Of a stretch of 64,000 bases of DNA, positions 24,043 through 35,922 are shown one piece after another (the stretch's first letter is position 1; every line of letters begins with the position of its first letter). Both the position numbers and the translations under genes were made by a program. The stretch lies in the NCBI GenBank assembly GCA_021018815.1, contig JAITYX010000059.1, forward strand, positions 3,720,001 through 3,784,000. Direction: 5' to 3'. The notes below the pieces were generated by a model. It did no database searches, was not told the origin of the DNA, and worked only from the letters and a program-made list of their open reading frames with translations. Origin of the DNA: Talinum fruticosum (Eukaryota; Streptophyta; Magnoliopsida; Caryophyllales; Talinaceae).

Positions 24043-24272
24043 CTTCCATCCTATATTGTTTGTTTGTTATTTTTTTTGGATGTCTTAAATTATTTGCTTG
24101 ATTTCTATTTATATACATAAAATTAAGACTTCATTCTTTAAATGCCCTTATGGTAATAATAACACAATAATTAATAATTAAGGTATAATGGATAATTCAT
24201 ATCTTGTTGACTTATTTCCTTAAAATTCGTGTTTTGTCAAACCATACAATTAAATTGAGACGGAGGGAGTAA
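24043..24272. mobile_element. Stowaway MITE, second family
   Basis: Left end CCCCTTCCATCCTATATTG and right end TGAGACGGAGGGAGTA. About 230 bases, non-coding. Confidence 0.6.
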
Positions 24273-24469
24273 AATTTTAATTATTACATTTAATTATCAA
24301 CTACAAAATTTTAATATTAATCCGTTAGTCAACGAGTTCAAAATGATACCCTAAATGGTTTAAATCTTGTGAAAAGTTATATGTAAAAAGATGATATCAC
24401 ACCAACGTTAAGTTGTAACGCTATTGATCAAGTGAGTGTTGGCGTAATGACAAGCACCTTTCACCCTCT

Positions 24470-24880
24470 TTACTAGGGTTTGAACCTTGAGATAGACAAT
24501 TTTTAATAAAATGCATATCATTTTGCAATTTGTTTAGTCAAAATGAATTCTATTATTTGTGTCCTCTAACACTTATGTTTTTCTCCTTTTTTAAAACTTG
24601 AAGTACAACCTTACTTAAGGAGATTAATATTAATTTATTTTAATGAATCTACGTTATAACATATTTTATAAGTCCTCTAACACTTATTTTATACGAAGAT
24701 TAAATAAATAGTTTTAACAATAAATATAAAATATGATCGGGAAAGTAGCTAGTTCGCATGATTGTGGTGCCAAAAAGTAAAAGAAAAACGTTTTTATGTG
24801 CATGTTGAAAATAGTTTTGGCATTTACGGGCATGTTGTACCATGAAGAAAGTCCGAGGGATAAAAAGATAAAAGTAATTA
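24470..24880 (+). repeat. Segmental duplication, copy A part 2
   Basis: Matches about 62970-63395 (TCATTTTGCAATTT, TTACTTAAGGAGATTAATATTA, GAGAAAGTAGCTAGTTCGC, AACGTTTT, TACCATGAAGAAAGTC). In copy B it lies about 300 bases after part 1; here it is about 4.9 kb away, with C4 in between. Confidence 0.75.
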
Positions 24881-25459
24881 ATTCGGATATTTCTCGGACA
24901 GTTCCAATTCACCCGCCACGTCACTAGTTAGCTGTGCCTAATCAGTCGGACACACTACAAAAAAACCTGGCCGTTAGCGTCCGAATTTAGAGACAACCTA
25001 AAAATCGACACTAATAGTGACGTATTTAGCATCGGATGCGAAGAAGACGCTATTTGCATCGGAAAAAATAGAAAGACGCTATTAGCGTCGGATATTAGCA
25101 TCGGAAGTAGAAAAGAGACGCTATTAGCGTCGGATTTTAGAGTCAAACCAAAATTCGGACGCTAATACCCAATTTAGGTTTAGAAAAAAGGGGTCGTGTA
25201 TTCGAGCCCCGAATCCCTAAAATTGCTTTTTCCCTGCTACCTCCCCTCCTTCTCTGGCGTCCGTCCCCCTCGTCATCAGCATCCGTCCCCTCCCTCATCG
25301 AGCAAACTTCTCCGGCGACTTCCCTTCCTCACTCACCTCGTCTTGCCAATTTTCGGTATGTGGCTACATCTCCGGCGTCTCCTGCCTCCATTTCTCTCTC
25401 CTCCAAGAATTATCCATGCCAGGTATGAATCTCTTCTTTTTCTCTCTCTCTCTCTCTCC

Positions 25460-25631
25460 CCTCCATTGTTTCTTCAATTTTGCTGGTCCGTTTCCTTGCT
25501 TCAATTCAAGCCTCAAATCGAGGTGTTAGTTTGATTGTTCTTCGGAGACCTCCATTGTTTCTTCAATTTTGCCGATCCGTTTCCTTGCTTCAATTCAAGC
25601 CTCAAATCGAGGTGTTAGTTTGATTGTTCTT
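25460..25631 (+). repeat. Tandem duplication, 89-bp unit
   Basis: Two copies of CCTCCATTGTTTCTTCAATT...GTTAGTTTGATTGTTCTT lie back to back with three or so mismatches, so the duplication is young compared with the element. Confidence 0.85.
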
Positions 25632-26522
25632 TAGAGAGTATGATGCGGTGATTGTAGTACGAATTTGTCATCTGGAAAATAGCATTCCGTCACTGGAATG
25701 TTGTTTAATGCAATTGATTTGGCTCATTTTAGGCGACGAAATTGGTAGAACATTTAATCCGAGAATTGGATTGATTTCCTTGTTTTTCCTGGCTCATTTG
25801 TTAAATTCACTTAAAAGCGCACATTAGCACAAAAGTTTAGTATGAATTTGTCCTGTTTTTCTTGTCTATGCCGGTGTTGAAGCCAATTTTTTCGTTTTTT
25901 GTAGTTTTGTGGATTTGTTCGGGTGAATCTGATTCGGAGGTATATGTAATTTGTTCATGCTAGATTTTTTGTGCTACCTACACCTTATGGGGGATGGAGA
26001 AAAAGCTATTACTAAATCCGATTCACAGTATGTTTGGAGCTAGCTGTCATGTTGAGCTTCTTGTCTTTCGCAATGCTAGCATTACTTCAGCTCCTGTCCT
26101 GTGGCGTAACTACCCTCCCCTCTCTCTGTCTCTCCATCTTCTTTCGGAGAGCAAGTCTTTCCCATTTCAATAGGCTCCTACATATTATCTAGAATATTAC
26201 TACTAAATCTCTATTTGTTCTAGAAATAACCTGGATAGATGATGTGTAAATCCACGAGAAAGAAGAGAGAACTTATAAGCTTTTGCAATGCACGTATCTA
26301 ATTAGGCCTTTATTGCCTTACGTCTACTGTTGGTAATATTAGATTTCATATGTGGTTCCACACTAAGAAATCCAAATTAAAAGCTAGATGGTGCTAGGTT
26401 AGTGCACTATTTTATTATTTTAACTCTTCTATACCTTGTTGAAACTTCGATTTGGAGAATGGAATTCAGGAAAACAAATATTAAATATTGTGTTCGAGCA
26501 TTGGGAGATTTTTAAAGTTTGA

Positions 26523-26635
26523 ATTCCTCCCATCCAATACCCTCAAAGTTCATATTATTTGCATCCAATAACCCTTTTGTCGAGAAATTATGGATGCAAA
26601 TAATATGAACTTTGAGGGTATTGGATGGGAGGAAT
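26523..26635. repeat. Perfect 45-bp inverted repeat (hairpin) with 23-base loop
   Basis: The arm at 26523-26567 (starts ATTCCTCCCATCCAATACCC) is the exact reverse complement of 26591-26635. TGTCGAGAAA occurs at about 26579 in the loop and again right after the right arm. It sits inside the CACTA element next to the captured exons. Confidence 0.9.
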
Positions 26636-26757
26636 GTCGAGAAAAGAAAATAATGATAGAACAAATAAAGGAAGTATAAAGTGTTATTTGATTGGTGGAA
26701 TGCTGCTTAAACAGATTTTCAGTTCCGATATCTTTGGTTATTGAATGTGAATTGCAG

Positions 26758-27268
26758 GTTGATCTACCAGTTGTTTATGTTTGCGCTGACGGAAGAATAT
26801 ATGATGCCACTGAGTGGTATGTTTGTGAGGTATATCTCCATGCTCTTAGAAAGTCTTCTGCAGATACATGGAAATTGCTCTGTTTGGGAGGAAAGTATGA
26901 ATGAGAAAAGGAGGAAAAAAAGGGGGTTTAATGAGCTTGACTATTAACTTCGTGGGGTTTCAACTGTAGGGCATGAGATGTCATGCCAACTCTCACAAAC
27001 CAAGCTTCCACGTCAACACAAGCGTAACAAAAAACAATTTAGGGAAAGAAACCAACTTCATCTCATAGAGGGTGGACCCTCGGCCTTCAACGTGGAGGAG
27101 AACATGACCGAGGAAGAGTTTTTCGAGTGGTTACATAATGGAATGTAGTCAGGAATGTTTGAAAATAGTCCCCAAGCGGGGGCCAGAAACAGCCCCAAGG
27201 CCGGACCCAACACTAGTGGCAGCAGCAGCAGCAGTAAAAGGAAGAAAAAGGGTAAGAAGCAATGGTGA
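26758..27268 (+). pseudogene. Captured host gene fragment: two exons with an intron between
   Basis: After TTGCAG the frame at 26758-26829 reads VDLPVVYVCADG, then RIYDATEWYVCE, followed by a GT donor. After CTGTAG the frame at 26970 reads GMRCHANSHKPSFHVNTS and meets a TAG at 27066. A second frame then continues EGGPSAFNVEENM, TEEEFFEWLHNGM, a TAG, and a Ser-Lys-rich tail (SSSSSKRKKKGKKQW) ending at a TGA at 27268. This looks like the 3' end of a cellular gene, with intron, taken into a CACTA element and then decayed. The tail resembles plant DnaJ-like proteins, but that identity is tentative. Confidence 0.6.
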
Positions 27269-28222
27269 AAACTAAAACGTTTCACCGACTTACATCATAT
27301 TTATTACTTGGACTTGTTACTGGCTATGTAGTAGGGAGGCAAGTGGGAAAGAAGACAAAGCAACCTTTGTAATATGCCATGAAAATTTACACTGCAGCAG
27401 AAAGAGGCATGAAATGGTTGTATAATTTTGTTGTTGGTGATGGTTTAGAGCCATCTTAGCGGTTTGCTCATTATATACATGTGAGAAATGGAAAATTTTG
27501 TTTTTGAGCATATCTTTCCTTCCCCACCTCCTTTTTTTTTTTTTTTGGGTGGTTGCAGAGGAGTGGTTGGGACATGGGATCCCAATAATTAGAACTCTCA
27601 AAAAAGAAGTTAGCTTTTAACCGACTTAAAAAAACACAAATTTTGATATGAGACTGTTCCACGTAATAGTTGTGATATGGTAATACATCATTGATCCACA
27701 TAGTCTAACCTTAATTATTGCAAAAATCGTCCTTAATTACCCTTGTTAAAAAAAGAAAATAAAGCAAAATGCGTGTAAATATGCATGAAATATATATAAA
27801 AGGGAATGCCAAAAATAGCAAAAATTATTGCAAACCGAGTAAAAATTTAGCGTCAAATATTAGCATCCGATCAAAATTCAATGTTGTTTGAGTCAAAAAA
27901 ATCCAACACAATTTTATCTTATCCGACACTAAAAAACATATATTAGTAGCAAATTGTTAGTGAAATTTAGTGTCGGATAACAATCCGACACTTGTTAGTG
28001 TCGGAAATATTTGACGCTAAACTGAAAGAGGCGACGCTAATAGCGTCTTATTTTTGTTTGACGCTATTTAGCGTCGGACAAATCCGACGCTAAAATCTGA
28101 CGTTATTTAGCGTCGGATGCTAAATCCGACGCTAAATTTTTTAGCGTCAAGGTGTTTAGCGTGAGATTTTTTCGTTTAGCGTCGGATTTTATCCGATGCT
28201 AAATGCGAGTTTTCTTGTAGTG

Positions 28223-28689
28223 ACAATGGAGATATCAACCTAAACCAAATCTTAACAGGTCGGGTAAAAGCCCAAAGCCCATTAGGCTAAGGTTTTCCCT
28301 AAATCACGGTAAATTACTACCCTACCCCTATAAAATTTTCCTATAAATACTTACCAACTTTCACCCTTAAGGGACATATTCACATAGTCTCAAGCTCTCA
28401 ACATCAATCCCAAAGTTTTCCTCTCTAGGAAAATTCCATAAAACCCAAAAAGTCTTACTTTTCAAGCACATCGAGGAAAATTTCCTTGATCCGCTCATTC
28501 GAGTTCATCACTAATTTGAGCGTTAGATGGGTGTTCCCGAGATTCACCCCTAGTGCTTCGCCTTTTGCAGGTTCAACAGCCGCTACGTAGAATCTCTTCG
28601 ATCGCGCCACGCCCTCGCAACCGAAGTAATAAATCCTTTCTCCTCTCGAATCATCATCCACATCATCACGCAAGTTTTTCTCCCAAAAC
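28223..28689. mobile_element. LTR-like fragment
   Basis: Contains TATAAATACTTACC, CTCTCAACATC and later GAGCGTTAGATGGGTGT...CACCCCTAGTG...TTTTGCAGGTTCAACA, a run seen in the R region of many plant gypsy LTRs. No clear edges. Frames here are not genes. Confidence 0.4.
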
Positions 28690-29360
28690 AGTAATAATAA
28701 GCTATTTGTGCATGTCACTCGTTTAGGCATGAAGCAAAATTTACATTGTGGTTCTATGAGTTTTTGCATAATAGTTTTTGGGACTCATGTTAATTGGAAA
28801 TATTTGGGAATCATAATAATTGGAAATAATTTAAAAGTCTATTAATATTTGAACAAGTAAATTTTATTTTTAATTTTTCATAATAATAATAATAGTAGTA
28901 GTAATGACAAAAAAAAAAAACTAACTCAAAATCTTAACTGAAAGCCAGTGGCTAAGTCGAACACCCAAAATAATTAACCTGAAATACGCCTAAAATCAAA
29001 ATTGGACCTAACAGAACCAAAGTTGACCGTAGCATTTTCCTCTATACTTGTAGCTTCTTTGAAGGGTAGATGGCTGGTAATAAAATTTCTCACATATTAT
29101 CGGAAAAAGAAAATTAAAGACAAAATTTGTTTTTTTTTTTTTTTTGCTTAAAATGAAAGGAAAACATAAAGAACTAAATTATAGAGCTTAAGTATTATCA
29201 AAATATCATATAATATAAATAATTGTGAAAAAATCTAAAATCAAAATTAATAAATTTACTTTAAACTTATATTTTATAATGTTTGTAATTTTCTTTCCTT
29301 TAGGGGGTACTTTTTATTTTTTCATTTTTATGGGGATGATATGTTTCTGGTAGACACTTT
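28690..29360 (+). repeat. Segmental duplication, copy A part 3
   Basis: Matches about 63396-64000 (AATAATAAGCTATTT.TGCATGTCACTCGTT, GAGTTTTTGCATAATAG, GCCTAAAATCAAAATTGG, ATGGCTGGTAATAAAATTT). In copy B it directly follows part 2; here the CACTA element and an LTR-like piece separate them. Confidence 0.8.
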
Positions 29361-29578
29361 TAAATATCTTGCCTTAACCTATATTAATGTATTTTATTAT
29401 CACTATTTTTTTATGATTATGATTAATCATAAATGTAAAACTTTAACAATCGTCGGCTAAGCTAATAAGTATGAAACGACAACATAATTGGATTAACCCT
29501 AAACAGAAGGTGTGTCATACACCTAATTTTATAAATTTGAAAAATCATGGATAAAATGGTGATTTTGCATAATTCGTA

Positions 29579-29853
29579 CTCCCTCTGTTTCAAAATACTT
29601 ATCGTTTTAAGGTTGTGGGGAGTATCAAGGAAACACTAAATTTATAACAAAATTTATGTTAAAAAACCAAGTTGCCTCAAGATTTTATTAGAAATGAAGA
29701 AAACCAATAAGAAAAAGAGAGTAATAAAGCAATTAATAAGGACAAAATTGGTAAGTTAGTCATTAATACGTCATTGGAATTAATTGTAAAGCGATAAGTA
29801 TTGTAAAATGAAAAAAGTTAATTAAAGTGATGTGCATTTTGACATGGAAGGAG
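29579..29853. mobile_element. Stowaway MITE
   Basis: CTCCCTCTGTTTCAAAATAC to TTTTGACATGGAAGGAG, flanked by TA on both sides. 275 bases, non-coding. Confidence 0.8.
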
Positions 29854-29881
29854 TAAGTTATAATAATTTTAGGGCTTTGAT

Positions 29882-29932
<51 letters not shown>

Positions 29933-30007
29933 TCAAAGCCCTAAAACTATTATAACTTACTCCCTCCATGTCAAAATGCACATCACTTTAATTAACTTTT
30001 CTCATTT
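29807..30007. repeat. Large inverted repeat with (TA)n loop
   Basis: Arms of about 77 bases (29807-29883 and 29930-30007) with only a few mismatches flank an uninterrupted (TA)n of about 46 bases. Each arm holds a Stowaway end plus GTTATAAT.ATTTTAGGGCTTTGA flank. Reads in both directions give nearly the same peptide, which is not coding. Confidence 0.85.
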
Positions 30008-30478
30008 TTTTCTACAATAATCCATTTATTTTAATTTTTTCATATAAGATATGAGAGGAGAGCTAGTAACCTTTTGCTGAGATTTTTGGTTTGATGAAGG
30101 GTGAAATCCGCTTCAAGCCGTTAGCATTAAAGGTAAAAGAGCTTTTAATAAGTACACTTTATTAGAGGATGCAAATTTGTATTCTTTTTTTTACCGGCGT
30201 TAAACTACTACTGTTTCGACCAATTCTTTATTGGTTAATAATTTGAGATTGAATGTACATATGTACATGCATGTATAGTACATACAAATGTGTATTTTCA
30301 TATGACAAGTTATATAGTTATACGGGTAATCACCGTGAAACTGACTTTTTACAAGGATAAGAGCACATCTCTTGTAAACCAATCCAGGACTATTCCAGAG
30401 AGGTACCATATATTGTTCGAGGGGTACAGAGGATATTGGACTCATATAGTCCAACTTTATTTGCTTATTCTTCATCAC

Positions 30479-30484
30479 TTTATT
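30479..30484 (-). terminator. Poly(A) signal of C5
   Basis: AATAAA on the minus strand about 49 bases after the C5 stop. Confidence 0.45.
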
Positions 30485-30532
30485 TTATTTTTATCAGACG
30501 ACTTTATTAGAGATTGCAACACCATAGTTGGT

Positions 30533-32226
30533 CTAGATAGAGGCATGGGAGAGACCCCAACCAAAAGGGCGCTGACTGTAGCAATCAAGATTATCACCGT
30601 AGTCGATCCCATAAATATCGCAATATCTTTTGTAAAAACCGATTCGACTTTCAACCCGTCCATCTGGTCCACCAAAACCACACTCAAGACCGCCATTGAT
30701 TATGTTAGTGGTGAGCCCAAGTCCAGGGAGCCGCCCCGCAGAAACATCGTTAGTAGACGGCACCCACTCTCCAATCATAACATCATGGCACGATGGCTTA
30801 GGTGCTTGAGGGGTCATCCAAAACCAAATGGCGGTCTTGAAAGCAATATCAGGGTTGTCTTGCACAAGATCCGGGTTATTCAGAAGATCCAATCCTAATG
30901 CTTCCCCAGCTTGTCCATAATTATAGTTCCTGCATTACAAGTCGAAACAAAAAATGACAAAAACGTAAAAACGTGCTCTAACTCAAGATCGAACTCGGAT
31001 GGCTGACGAAGGTAATGACCATCACGTTTATCACCTCGTGGGTATTTATGTGATTGTATCATGTACAGGAGGGAAAGTGCGGTTAAAGATAAGCATATAT
31101 ACCAGGAAAGTTGAATAGGGCCACGACCATAGTAGCTTTTGCCAGGTACACAAGGCCAACGAGTACTTGGTTCACAATAAAGGCCAGGAATCCCTTCTGC
31201 CCCCACTTCAGCCTTGAAACAATAACCCCACGAAAAGGGTCCATCTGGTGCAGTCGGCCATCCCCTAATTTTGTTGAATTAATTCATATGTTCATGGTTA
31301 AGACAAATTAAAAGAACGGTCAATACAGCCGCATAATAAAATGCAAATTTAAAATTAACCTTTTTAATATATGTGTATTTTATACCAATGAGGTATTGGT
31401 CTATAGTTAAAATGAAGATCTTAGGTATACTAAGTCTCAGGTTTGATTCATCTCTGTGTTATTATGTTATACTGAGATTCTAGTTATACTAAATTTGAAG
31501 TTCGATTCACTCCTTCCCTATTATTGTAATATCCTTTATGACTCATTTCTTAACCAAGAAAAATATAGGTGTATCTTATATCCGTATTTTATTTGTTTTG
31601 AAACACAAAACTCAAAATCCCATGAATTAAAAGGGTTATGTATATACATAGAAAATATATCTATGTACATAAATTATGAAGGTGAGTTAATTATGTAGTT
31701 AAGAAGAGTGATCAGTAACATAATTTGAAAGCATATATACCAGTAGTCTCATGGGAGGTTTGTCCAAAAAAGCAGCAATCTCCCTCTTCCTAGTGGTCTC
31801 ATCCCCAGTATTTCCAAACTCGGGGAATTCGTTGGCTGCTTCAATGAAAGCCTCGTAAGTGTAGAAGCCTCGAGCAGGGCAGGCTCTGTCGTTGCGGTGA
31901 AGAAGGAATTCATCGAATAGGTTTTTGGGAATTATGTCGGAAAGGTCACCACCACCAGGCTGAGGAGAAGGAGGAGCAGGAGGAGGAGAAGGTGTCGGGG
32001 ATGGAGGGGTTGGAGGTGGGGATTCCCCAGGGCACTGGCTCTGACAACCTCGGCCGCAGTAAGGCTCGGTATTGCCACACCATCCCCATTGACTGCAGCA
32101 CAGGTTGTTTCGGCACAGTGCACCCCCTGCTTGTATCCCACACTGAAACGCTTCACCCTCATGGCCTTGCATGAGGAGGAAGATCAGCAGGAGGAGGAGA
32201 GAGGATACGGATGTTGGTGAGTTCAT
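30533..32226 (-). CDS. Chitinase copy C5: class I type with proline hinge, two single-base frameshifts
   Basis: Exons 32226-31741, 31264-31103 and 30929-30533. The ATG at 32226 starts [21 protein letters not shown], a good signal peptide; an upstream in-frame ATG at 32328 would bury it. The hevein reads [15 protein letters not shown], with both binding tryptophans, then a hinge of about 25 residues rich in Pro and Ser, then the GH19 domain. Both catalytic Glu are encoded (SHETTG and FKAE), as are the [19 protein letters not shown] tail motifs. Exon lengths total 1045, two short of a multiple of three. One T is missing from the T-run at about 31775 ([13 protein letters not shown] becomes AAFLDKPPM) and one G at the exon 2 acceptor (compare GG GGA TGG in C6). 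Corrected length would be 348 aa. It is the most enzyme-like copy in the window if the two gaps are assembly errors. Confidence 0.85.
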
Positions 32227-32274
32227 CGTTGATTTTTTTGGCGTTGGATGTGGAGCAATGGGTGGGAATTTGGG

Positions 32275-32290
32275 TCTATTTATTATAACT
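32275..32290 (-). promoter_or_regulatory. TATA-like element of C5
   Basis: Minus strand TATAATAAATAGACCC about 55-60 bases before the C5 ATG. The block shared by C1-C4 is not seen upstream, consistent with a separate subfamily. Confidence 0.45.
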
Positions 32291-32359
32291 GGTGTTGTAG
32301 GATGTACGGAACACACCACTTGGTTCAATGATCTGTTTTATGTGAAAAATTAAACCACA

Positions 32360-34560
32360 TTTTGATCGTGCTCAATTTACTCGAAAAATTCTAGAGATTT
32401 TGAGTTAATATCAAATTATTGTCTTAATTTTCTCTAAATTTATATCATACATGTCTAAAATTATTAAATTATTGAAAGTTTCAATTATCGATAATTAGGT
32501 TGGTGTTTGTTTTTTTTTTTTTGATAGAAAGGCTGGAGGATTTATAGGTTATGGATACAAAAAGACCTAATAAACCGAACACATATAAAAGAATATAAAG
32601 AATTCTATGTATCATTTGTAACTCACAAATAAAAATAATTTAACAATTTCGTATAATAAGCAATTACGTACAACTTTGAACATACTTCAAATTAAACAAT
32701 CATGCATATGAATGCATAATATATCAGTATGTTTTTTTGATAGAAAATGGGGATAATATATCAATATTTAAACTAAGGACAAAACATTTTGTCTTGAATT
32801 TAAGATATTTATTATTTTGTCAATAAGAGTGTTAGTTAACTAGTTAAGATTGAAGCCAGCTTAATTAGAGCCACTAACTCTAATATGCCCCCATGCCTCC
32901 TCACTAAATGATTTTTTGGTTTGATAATTTAAGAGCAGATGCTATAAAGGTTCCCCTAATCTTTTCGTAATTAGTTAATATAGACGTTGAGATTTGAACC
33001 CAATGTCTCTTTCATATTAGCTTCCGATATTATGTACAAGTGGGGTTGGACAATGGACATTTCGGGTTGGTCCTGTTAAAATAGGTGAAGGCCTGGTTAG
33101 TTTTTAAATAGGGCGGGTCCTTAATGGATGGATGGAAGGTCCCATACGTCCATGTTCGAGCAGCGGGGCCAAGCCACTAAACAACCATAGCTTAGCAGAA
33201 GAAGTATCAATCATCTCTCTTCATATATATAACAAAAACGAACAAAAAGAATGGAAATGAGACACAAAAAACAACGAAAAACGAACGGAAAATAGAAATA
33301 AATGATGATTTTTATGTAATTTCAAACAACCCTGAATTTCTAATGAAAAGATGTCGGGTTTGATCCCTTATGGAGAATCCATTTACTTTTAAAATTCTAA
33401 TTCTTGAGTCATTTTTTTAAGGTAAGAAAGATAGAGATGATATTTATGGAAAGATTTTGGTTTGATTTTCCATAGAGAATCTATTGCTCTTTCTTTGATG
33501 TTTTTTCATAGAAAAAGATTATTGTGATTGATATGTGTAATTTTGATTGTGAGGTTAAATTGTATAGTATAACTGAAATTGTTGTGTTCGATTTTATGTG
33601 GCAATATGGAGGAATTCTTTTTCTTCCTTTGGGAGAAGAGAGAGAAGCATTCGGACCGTGGGATGGTTATAATTAAAAAATTAAGTTGATGACTGAAAAT
33701 CCATGAATACTAAGTAATGGATATCATAAGACGTTGCTCTTTGGTTTAAAGTCATCCTCATTTTGTCAAATGTATGCATGTTTTAGGTCTTTTCAGTAAC
33801 GAGCACTTAAGATGGTTTCTCAAGATATGCGATATTAAAAGTACATTGGTGATCTTGACCGTAAACTCAAGGAGATTTTCACTGTTACTAATTTATTTTA
33901 AATTTGAATTTCATAATTTAGTATATATCACTCAATTTGTTTAAAGCCTAATTGACATATACGAAAACTTAACGACAATAAAATATAATTAACACGTAAT
34001 TAAGGCTAAATAAAGTGGGAAACTTTTGTCTTAACTTATCATGGCTAAATCGAAAGTAGACAACGATGAGTGCAGATGACTAACACATATGTGGATCCAA
34101 AAGAAGTCACAAGAATTCCTTGTCACACAATTATGGTCACGAGTATTGCAACTTTGTCACACACATATAATTGAACCAATCGGTCAATACATCCCAAAAA
34201 AAGAATGTGACAAAACAAGTGTAACTAGAAACAAAATTAAACACAAACCATGAAAGCACCACCTTGCTATAATCTTCGTAGAAGATTCGTGATGCTACGT
34301 TTTTGTTTTAAGTCGACATACCATTTGCCAATGGATCTCCACTCAAATTATCTTCAACATAAAAGTGATGATGACACCGTGATCTTCCCAACTCCTTTTT
34401 CGTCCCTTCATTTTTTACTGTTAACGTATCCCTTTGTCTCACTTTCTCACCTTTTTAATATCTATTTTTCTACCTTAAGGCCCTTTTCGTTTCAAGGTGT
34501 AAGTCCCATGAGGTCAAATATACTCTAAAGGGGTGAATATGGTATTAAAAGTTTTATGAG
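32360..34560. other. Intergenic stretch with no recognised gene
   Basis: AT-rich, with scattered short open frames that lack codon structure. Nothing recognisable on either strand. Confidence 0.4.
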
Positions 34561-34639
34561 TTACCTGACTAAATTATGTTTTTGAGTGAGGTTAGATTGT
34601 TTGAGTGAGGTTAGATTGGAAATTGGAACAAACAAGCAG

Positions 34640-35290
34640 AAAATTAAATGAGATAAGATATGTTGTTTATTTAAGATCTAGGCCCGGATCCAAATATTTG
34701 AGTTAGTAACCGCCTAAGGTTTCTTCCCTTAGGATTATCCTCCACTTCTCTTATTGTCGGACTGTCATGAGAGCCTTTCACTTAACTCTCCGATCGACTT
34801 TTCAAGTATAATTACTCTAGAGGTCCTTCACTCACACTTCACTTAAGTTCTACAACTCACAAAGTAGTCTTCCCTAAGACTCTTTGTTACAACAACTCAT
34901 AAAGTAGTATGTCTTTCCTTAGACACTTTGCTGTAAATACAATGTGATTTTGAGATTACAAGGGATGAATATGATAAGATTGAATGTGTGCTCTCTTGCC
35001 TATGTCTTATGGTCTTGAGCTTGGATTTTTATAACTTTCTCTTTATATACATGACCGTTGTGACTTCAAAATGTTACAGTTGACATTGTTCTTCTATGTC
35101 CGACTGGATAATAGAATCTTCACTCGAATCGACTTTCTCTTTATAAGTTGATACTTTTCCTTTTTGAGATTTGTCTGAAATTTGTGTCTATCACTAATTC
35201 ATAGCCATCCATAACACCCTTCAATCAATGCTGATTTCTTGTGGTTGTCTCTTCTAGTTCTTGCAACCTTAATTGACATAATTTGAGGTC
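34640..35290. other. Possible LTR fragment
   Basis: Moderately balanced base composition and repeated words (CACTTAAC, AAAGTAGT, CCTTAGAC) differ from the flanks and resemble decayed LTR sequence, but no ends or primer site could be set. Confidence 0.25.
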
Positions 35291-35848
35291 ATTCTTTCCA
35301 AAAAAACTAAGACACAATAAAATCTGGGGAAAGAATTATAATTTTTAGGATATAATGTTACAAAGATGTGATCATAATAAATTTATAATTTTCTGAATAT
35401 AATCTTGCAAAATTATGATCATAATAAATCTATAATTTTTAGAATATAATCTTGCAAATATACTATCATAATAAATCCATAATCTCTAGAAATAATATTC
35501 ACCAAAATCGTTCCTTAACATGTGGATTATGATTAAAAAGCCAAATAAGGAAACAAAATTCGGATAAAATAGGTCAAGGATAATATAATCAGTAAGATTA
35601 TTAGTATACTTTTCAATTACTGAACACATACCTTGAGATCAAAATTTATTATACTAAAAGGGGTCAAATAAAATAATAAAGTGTATATGTTCGACTGGTA
35701 GATATAGTGTCTAACTAACACAAGGTCTATTCGAATGAGCGTCTATAAAAGCATTTATAACCGCAAATAGCTCATAACAACTCATAACAGTCATTAACCA
35801 CTATAACAACTAATGTTTATAATAGTTATAATTGCTAATCATAACCCC

Positions 35849-35851
35849 ATA

Positions 35852-35920
<69 letters not shown>
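35849..35920. repeat. (ATT)n microsatellite
   Basis: More than 20 uninterrupted ATT units. Confidence 0.95.

Positions 35921-35922
<2 letters not shown>

Larger units (their letters stand above)
24953..28222. mobile_element. CACTA element carrying captured host exons (Pack-CACTA)
   Basis: 3270 bases from CACTACAAAAAAACCTGG to TTTTCTTGTAGTG with target duplication ACA on both sides. Subterminal arrays of TTAGCGTCGGA / TCCGACGCTAAA words occur at both ends (24970-25180 and 27845-28215). No transposase frame. The interior holds a 5'-UTR-like CT-rich stretch (25210-25450), an 89-bp tandem duplication, a perfect hairpin and at least two exon-like pieces of a host gene. Confidence 0.85.

Noticed and set aside
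25196..25534. 112-codon plus-strand frame
   Set aside because: CT-rich leader-like sequence inside the CACTA element; no protein-like composition.
28455..28769. 104-codon minus-strand frame
   Set aside because: Lies in LTR-like sequence and runs into the segmental duplication; no recognised domain.
30290..30898. 202-codon plus-strand frame
   Set aside because: It is the antisense shadow of C5 exon 3, which matches GH19 on the minus strand.
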